In this document: positions 59,776-64,000 of the stretch, in pieces
How the letters are laid out: every line of letters begins with the position of its first letter
Position numbering within the stretch: the first letter of the stretch is position 1
From: Dioszegia crocea
Lineage: Eukaryota > Basidiomycota > Tremellomycetes > Tremellales > Bulleribasidiaceae
Direction: 5' to 3'
NCBI GenBank assembly: GCA_001600615.1
Contig: BCKK01000001.1
Span: forward strand, 3,477,826 to 3,541,825
Length of the DNA stretch: 64,000 nucleotides
Position numbers and translations under genes: made by a program
Notes under the pieces: model-generated
What the model was told of the DNA's origin: nothing
Seen by the model: the letters and a program-made list of their open reading frames with translations, nothing else
Database searches by the model: none

Positions 59776-62209
59776 CTAAGCCCTGACCCAGCTCCGTCTC
59801 TTGCCCTCCCCATCTACCCCTTCATCCACCTTCGTCCCATGCCTCATCGTATCATCAAGACTGATCTCCTCCATCATATACTCCACCTTAGCATTCTCCC
59901 CGCCAACAAGCCTGATGCCCGGAACAGCAGCCCTTGCCATCTCCCTCTCCTGCTCCATCCCAAAACTGACTGAGCTCCTCGCTGACGCCGAACCCGATCC
60001 TGTCCGATAACCGCCTACGTCCGAATTGAACATTTGTGCCGGGGATTGGATAGGGGTGAACATGATGGGGGGAGAATTGGCCCGGCTGTGCGATGACGAC
60101 AGGGACAGACCATGCTCGAGCAGACCAGCTTCACTGGTGATGCTCGTCGTACTGGCCTCACGCTGCGTGCGGGGTGCTCGGGTCATAGAGGATGGTCGAC
60201 TTCCGCGAACAACATTCTTGTCCTCGTCCGCGTTCCACCGCGTTGGATCTACAGGACTGGCAATGGGTGGAGGTCGTCGCAACCGATTTGTAGCCGCCAA
60301 GACAGAAGCATGAGGCGCGATGCCCTCCTCTCGTGCTGCCGCACGTGGCGTCGGCTCGTCTCCACCCAGATTCGGGCTACTCGGTATTGACAAAGGGCTA
60401 GGCGATCTCGTCCCACCTAGCAAATTCGGGCTCGCCCGACGATGCTCCAGCCCCGCCATCGCTAGTTTCTCCTCATCCCTCTGCCTAGCCATTTCTCGAT
60501 CAGAGTAGGCATTTCCGAACTTTTCTGTCCGCCCACCCTCCAGATCGATATCCTCCATCTCGTCATCCTGCCGTACGCCCCGACGGGCATTGCCGGTCGT
60601 ATCAAGATTCATGACCCATCCTCCGCGAAGCCCGCTAGACTCAGCGTGGTGGATAGCAGCCATAGCTTGTACATCGGCCCTGGTGGGTAGATCCAGCGAG
60701 GTAGGCGCGGGCAGTTGGCTCCGGCGTGCAGACTGCCGATTACGCTGAGGAGAGCGAATGGGGGGCGAGAGGAAGCCACGATCATCGGCGTGTGATAGAG
60801 GATGGTCGTTGGTGGGTAATGGGGTGATGACTCTGGCAGGGGAGGGACTGTGGCTTCTGCGCGGAGGTTGATCAGGGGACGAGGGAGGGAGAAGAACTTC
60901 GGAATCGCCAGGTGTGGGTGTGCCAGGTTGAGGTATTTGTGGGGAGCCCAATACTAATGTCAGTGACGTCTTAGCCTGGGACTAACCTGGAATTTCCACT
61001 TGCGCAGAAGAAGCCCCTAGACCCATGCCTATCCCCAGACCGACTCTCTCGCCTGGATCTCGCTCTTTCCCTTTACCCTCTTCATCATACCCAGCAAGCC
61101 GTCTTGCCTCTTTCAGCCCCTTCTCTACTTCCTCCACATCCAAACCCAGACCCATCTGCTCCCACCGCCGCACGCTCTTGTCCCACCATGCCTCAAGCAC
61201 ATTCCAGCCTCTATACTCTCCCGCCAGGCGCATACCTTTGCCCTCCTCCCCGTACGTCTGATTACCCGCGTAAGACGTGTAACCAGCTTCCTCTTCCTCA
61301 TCCGAGCTATGCGACTTGTCCGCCTCCCACCCCTCGCCAGACTCCATCTCATCGACAAAAGCAGCCAGCCATTTGCCCCATCCCCCTTCGCCCTCGCCTT
61401 TCCACAAGACGCACTTCCGGTCAAAGTCTCGTCCAAACACCAACACCTGTCCCCAACTACCACCTGAACCGGGGTCCAAATCCACACCAACGTAATTTCC
61501 CGTTCGATCCGATAACAGCGGTATCCAACCCCGACAGGCGTAGACGCTTTTGATCCATGTAGGAGGAACCGACGCCATTGTGGCTAGCACAGCGGCATTT
61601 TGTCCTGCCATTGGATCATGCTCTGCCTGTCGCCAGAACGCCCATTCCCGCATGACCTCCTCGAGCGGTAGAAGATGGAGTCCATAGAACAGGCCACCGT
61701 TCGGCAGCTGGTAGGCTGACTCCAGGTCCTGTCCGTCTGCGCAGAGGAATGAGTCTTTGACGGAAGGTGGTAATGGGCATCCCAGCTCCGCTTCGAAAGA
61801 CGCCAGCAGCTCAGGTTCGACAGCCTCATTCATAGTTTCGAGGAGCTCGGGGAATGTGCCGGAGAGGGCTTCGCGGAGACGATAGAAGGTGTTGGATAGA
61901 GGAGGGTAGGCAGTAGCTGGTTGGCTAAAAATAAGCGACGCACTAAAGGACACTCACTATGTCTCGGGCCCTTGATAGGCTGCGGACGCTCGGCGGCTTG
62001 GTCCAGGCGATGAAGATGCGCTATCTGCACCATGCTGAGAATCAGCTGAAGGTCTCACGAGAACATACCGTACCCGGCCCCGAGTATCTCGTCGTCGGCA
62101 GACTGAACGCGTCGATGGTAGTATCCATCACGCTCCTTCGCGCCTGGTGCCGGCTGGCCGTAGGCGGTGCCCCTGAGAAGAAGTTGGAAATGGATTGTAG
62201 GAAGGGCAT
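59776..62209 (-). CDS. KNR4: KNR4/SMI1 cell-wall assembly regulator
   Basis: Disordered-hub protein coordinating cell-wall synthesis with the cell-integrity pathway. Exons are 62209-62069, 62034-61958, 61924-60987 and 60953-59776 (2334 nt, 777 residues). The N-terminal leader (MPFLQSISNFFSGAPPT) leads into the SMI1/KNR4 globular domain (about 75-300): LREALSGTFPELLETMNEAV, PELLASFEAELGCPLPPSVK, GLFYGLHLLPLEEVMREW, WIPLLSDRTGNYVGVDLDPG and SWGQVLVFGRDFDRKCVLW. The C-terminal half is S/P/R-rich and disordered, as in other fungal Knr4 proteins, with conserved-looking SLDDTMRHGTKVDEG near the end. All three introns are 33-34 nt, near the minimum for splicing. The upstream exons were found by following phase; the 141-nt first exon has a good ATG. 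Confidence 0.92.
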
Positions 62210-62722
62210 GTTGTTTTTTCGGGGCACTCCAACCGAGACTATTCACAAGGAGTCACGCGTACGCCTTGGCCAGGGACGGGAGGCAGATCTATGAGGAATG
62301 GCGGTCGAAAGGGATCGAGGTATGCTTCGAATGTCGCGCCGGCGGGGCAGGTAGGTGTGGGATTGAGATGTTGCAGAAACAGCTAGATGTGTTTGGGCGG
62401 CTGTCACCAACGATCTTGGAGAGGTGATAGAGCTAGATTTAGACGCGTCTGCAGCTGTTACAGGTAGTCTGTTGTATGCACTGATAGCTGCAAGAGGAGC
62501 TTGTGTTGGGCCAGCGGCCAGCGGCTTGGCCTGCGCCTGAGGGCGACGCACGGGTCAGGCCTCAGGGCTGTTAACAGCCAGTCGTATTACCACGTCACCC
62601 ACCTTTGGTACGGCCGAGGAATGCAAATTTATTGCCTTTTGCGACAACCTTTGTGAGATGAACCTTATTGGAATGCCTTGCGTCACACCTATCCATAGCC
62701 GAAGGAATGCACCCCCCAACAC

Positions 62723-62736
62723 GCTGCGTACGCAGC
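62723..62736. promoter_or_regulatory. Perfect 14-bp palindrome GCTGCGTACGCAGC
   Basis: Exact self-complementary sequence midway in the large divergent promoter. Candidate binding site for a homodimeric factor; no direct evidence. Confidence 0.4.
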
Positions 62737-63290
62737 ATGATCTCGGTCGCTCGGCTCATTTTTCCCCTTACAGAGCGTAATTAGTGGCTGCAAGAGACCG
62801 GCTAGTGACCCAAGCTTGGTTGTCGCCACCCAGTCCTGTGCTCATTCTTCGCTCGCGGAAGTATCAGTACTACAGGACCCAAGCGAGACTGGATCTTGCG
62901 ATAATGCTGGACTGCCAACAGTTCACCTGATGCATGACGCATAGTTTACAAGTCATCACATACACACACCCTCGCCAAAGCATAAAAAGTCCGAGAGTCA
63001 AAAGTCGGAAGTGGCGATCAACTGAATCAGGGCCGCCGGGAAGCGTGGTTGCCGGTTACAGGTCATAACGGCATACGGGATGTTCCAGTCTCCTTTTTTA
63101 ACGGGAACCCAGGCTCTAGTACGAGAGGAGATAGATGATCGTTTGCCCATGGATACGCAGTTGCTACTGTGCATATCAGCCTCCCGTCTTACTCATCAGC
63201 ACATCCATCTATCTCTCGGAGTCTTTTACCACTCTTTTTCTCACCAAGATCTGGTCGGAAACATATCTCGATCAGGTACCGGTACCCCTC

Positions 63291-63297
63291 TATAAAT
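63291..63297 (+). promoter_or_regulatory. TATA-like box
   Basis: TATAAAT in CCCCTCTATAAATCAG, about 165 bp before the ATG at 63463. The distance allows an untranslated first exon of about 65 nt and a 61-nt 5'UTR intron (63387-63447). Confidence 0.55.
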
Positions 63298-63462
63298 CAG
63301 CCTAAATCCTCCGAGTTTAGCCCACACAGGCACCGTTCTTAGATCCACTTCCCTCGCTACCATCTTTATCGTCAGACGAGGAATTGGTAAGTGAGTACCG
63401 GCTCTACAATATCCCCTGTCTTCAACGACCTCTCCTGACAACGCCAGTACACCGCCGACAAG

Positions 63463-64000
63463 ATGGCCCGCACAATCGTCCTGAACTCTACCGAGTCACT
63501 GCCCATCCCTCCTCGTAGCTCGTCCCGATCGCAGATCAACGAGGACTACTCGCAGCCTGCCAAGTCCTCTCCTCTGCGGCCGCAGAATGGCAGCTCGAGC
63601 TCCCCCTATCCCGAGCATGACAGCTACGACGACCGGTCCGATACTTCCGGCAATCACACTCCTCCTTCCCCTTCCCATTCGCCTCACTCTGGCCACAGCC
63701 GCGACAGTTCTGTCAACAGGCGCAAAGCCGTCCCTCCGTACCTCCCACCTCTGAGCCCTGCCGCTGATCTTCCGGCGGACCACCCGTTCTCCAGCGCCCG
63801 TAGCGGTAACGGAGTGAGGATGCTCGATGACAAGCGGACCGCGTCGATCCGCAGCGGGAACAGCGGCAGTGAAGCCGGTACCCCTGGATGGCGTGACGAC
63901 AAAGACTTATTCTTTGGTCACCAGCAGCAGGACAACAAGATCACCTCGCTGCCTCCTCCCCCTCGTAAGAGTAACGTCCGGCGTTCACCTGCTCCTTCCC
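63463..64000 (+). CDS. N-terminus of an S/P-rich protein (cut by right edge)
   Basis: Open frame from ATG 63463 to the window end (179 residues), starting MARTIVLNSTESLPIPPRSS. Strongly Ser/Pro/Arg/Asp-rich and disordered, with motifs such as GWRDDKDLFFGHQQQDNK and repeated SxxS/SP sites. Codon use and the TATA box plus 5'UTR intron support a real, well-expressed gene. Such leaders occur on fungal membrane enzymes and signalling proteins, but no domain is reached, so I assign no function. Confidence 0.7.
   Translation, partial: MARTIVLNSTESLPIPPRSSSRSQINEDYSQPAKSSPLRPQNGSSSSPYPEHDSYDDRSDTSGNHTPPSPSHSPHSGHSRDSSVNRRKAVPPYLPPLSPAADLPADHPFSSARSGNGVRMLDDKRTASIRSGNSGSEAGTPGWRDDKDLFFGHQQQDNKITSLPPPPRKSNVRRSPAPS

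Larger units (their letters stand above)
62210..63462. other. Divergent intergenic region, KNR4 / right-edge gene
   Basis: 1253 bp. No supported coding exon. It contains a perfect 14-bp palindrome GCTGCGTACGCAGC at 62723-62736, a TATA-like element at 63291-63297 and a likely 5'UTR intron at 63387-63447 (donor GTAAGT, acceptor CCAG) for the plus-strand gene. The length fits a heavily regulated promoter. Confidence 0.6.

Noticed and set aside
62167..62427. 86-residue plus-strand frame with plausible helical look
   Set aside because: Overlaps KNR4 exon 1 on the other strand, has no splice partner and no recognised motif.

Overview
The window reads as nuclear DNA of a basidiomycete, most likely a tremellomycetous yeast (Cryptococcus/Kwoniella-type). 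The reasons are intron-dense genes with very short introns (mostly 32-60 nt, GT..AG, frequent CTGAC/CTGAT branch sites), compact spacing on both strands, moderately high GC, and a set of conserved fungal genes. The species cannot be fixed from the sequence. I rebuilt exon structures by hand. For nearly every gene the spliced length is a multiple of three and the junctions restore family motifs.

Layout, left to right. 1-5170 (-): fungal phytochrome hybrid kinase, cut by the left edge. 6337-7253 (-): ribosomal protein uS7 (RPS5). 8149-9360 (+): secreted PEBP-family protein with a GPI-type tail. 9565-10913 (-): N-terminal amidase NTA1. 11632-12188 (-): mitochondrial bL36m. 12697-16476 (+): C2H2/Fungal_trans transcription factor 1. 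16614-17258 (-): coiled-coil gene with a 75-bp duplication and an apparent 1-nt frameshift. 17483-19816 (+): (6-4) photolyase/animal-type cryptochrome. 20277-21752 (+): VAP (SCS2). 22115-23542 (+): OTU deubiquitinase. 23877-24609 (+): orphan single-pass membrane protein. 25101-29120 (+): phosphatidylinositol 4-kinase PIK1. 29557-31392 (+): MFS monocarboxylate-type transporter. 31622-34554 (+): transcription factor 2, a paralog of factor 1. 34731-35896 (-): proteasome beta-7 (PRE4). 36214-37024 (+): SAM O-methyltransferase. 37139-38765 and 39010-40699 (-): tandem GH28 pectinase-like enzymes. 41332-42287 (-): HET-C2/GLTP glycolipid transfer protein. 42567-47525 (+): condensin subunit YCS4. 47618-48926 (-): NUS1. 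49239-53864 (-): SNF2 ATPase with inserted RING. 54355-57653 (-): KIN1/PAR-1 kinase. 58537-59609: two weak hypothetical ORFs. 59776-62209 (-): KNR4/SMI1. 63463-end (+): start of an S/P-rich protein, cut by the right edge.

Most genes are unrelated housekeeping loci. Three themes stand out. First, light: a red-light phytochrome with all chromophore-site motifs and a (6-4) photolyase/cryptochrome lie about 12 kb apart. Second, accessory carbon use: a transporter, a duplicated zinc-finger regulator, an O-methyltransferase and two exon-for-exon duplicated GH28 enzymes lie between 29.5 and 41 kb. The two GH28 enzymes lack canonical polygalacturonase residues. Third, membrane and cell surface: PIK1, VAP, HET-C2/GLTP, NUS1, KNR4 and the GPI-type PEBP.

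I see no mobile element, CRISPR array, rRNA or convincing tRNA. The candidates for something new are the divergent GH28 pair with its possible regulator, the paralogous transcription factors, the broken coiled-coil gene, the orphan membrane protein with nested inverted repeats in its promoter, and the set of stop-free introns whose retention would keep the reading frame.
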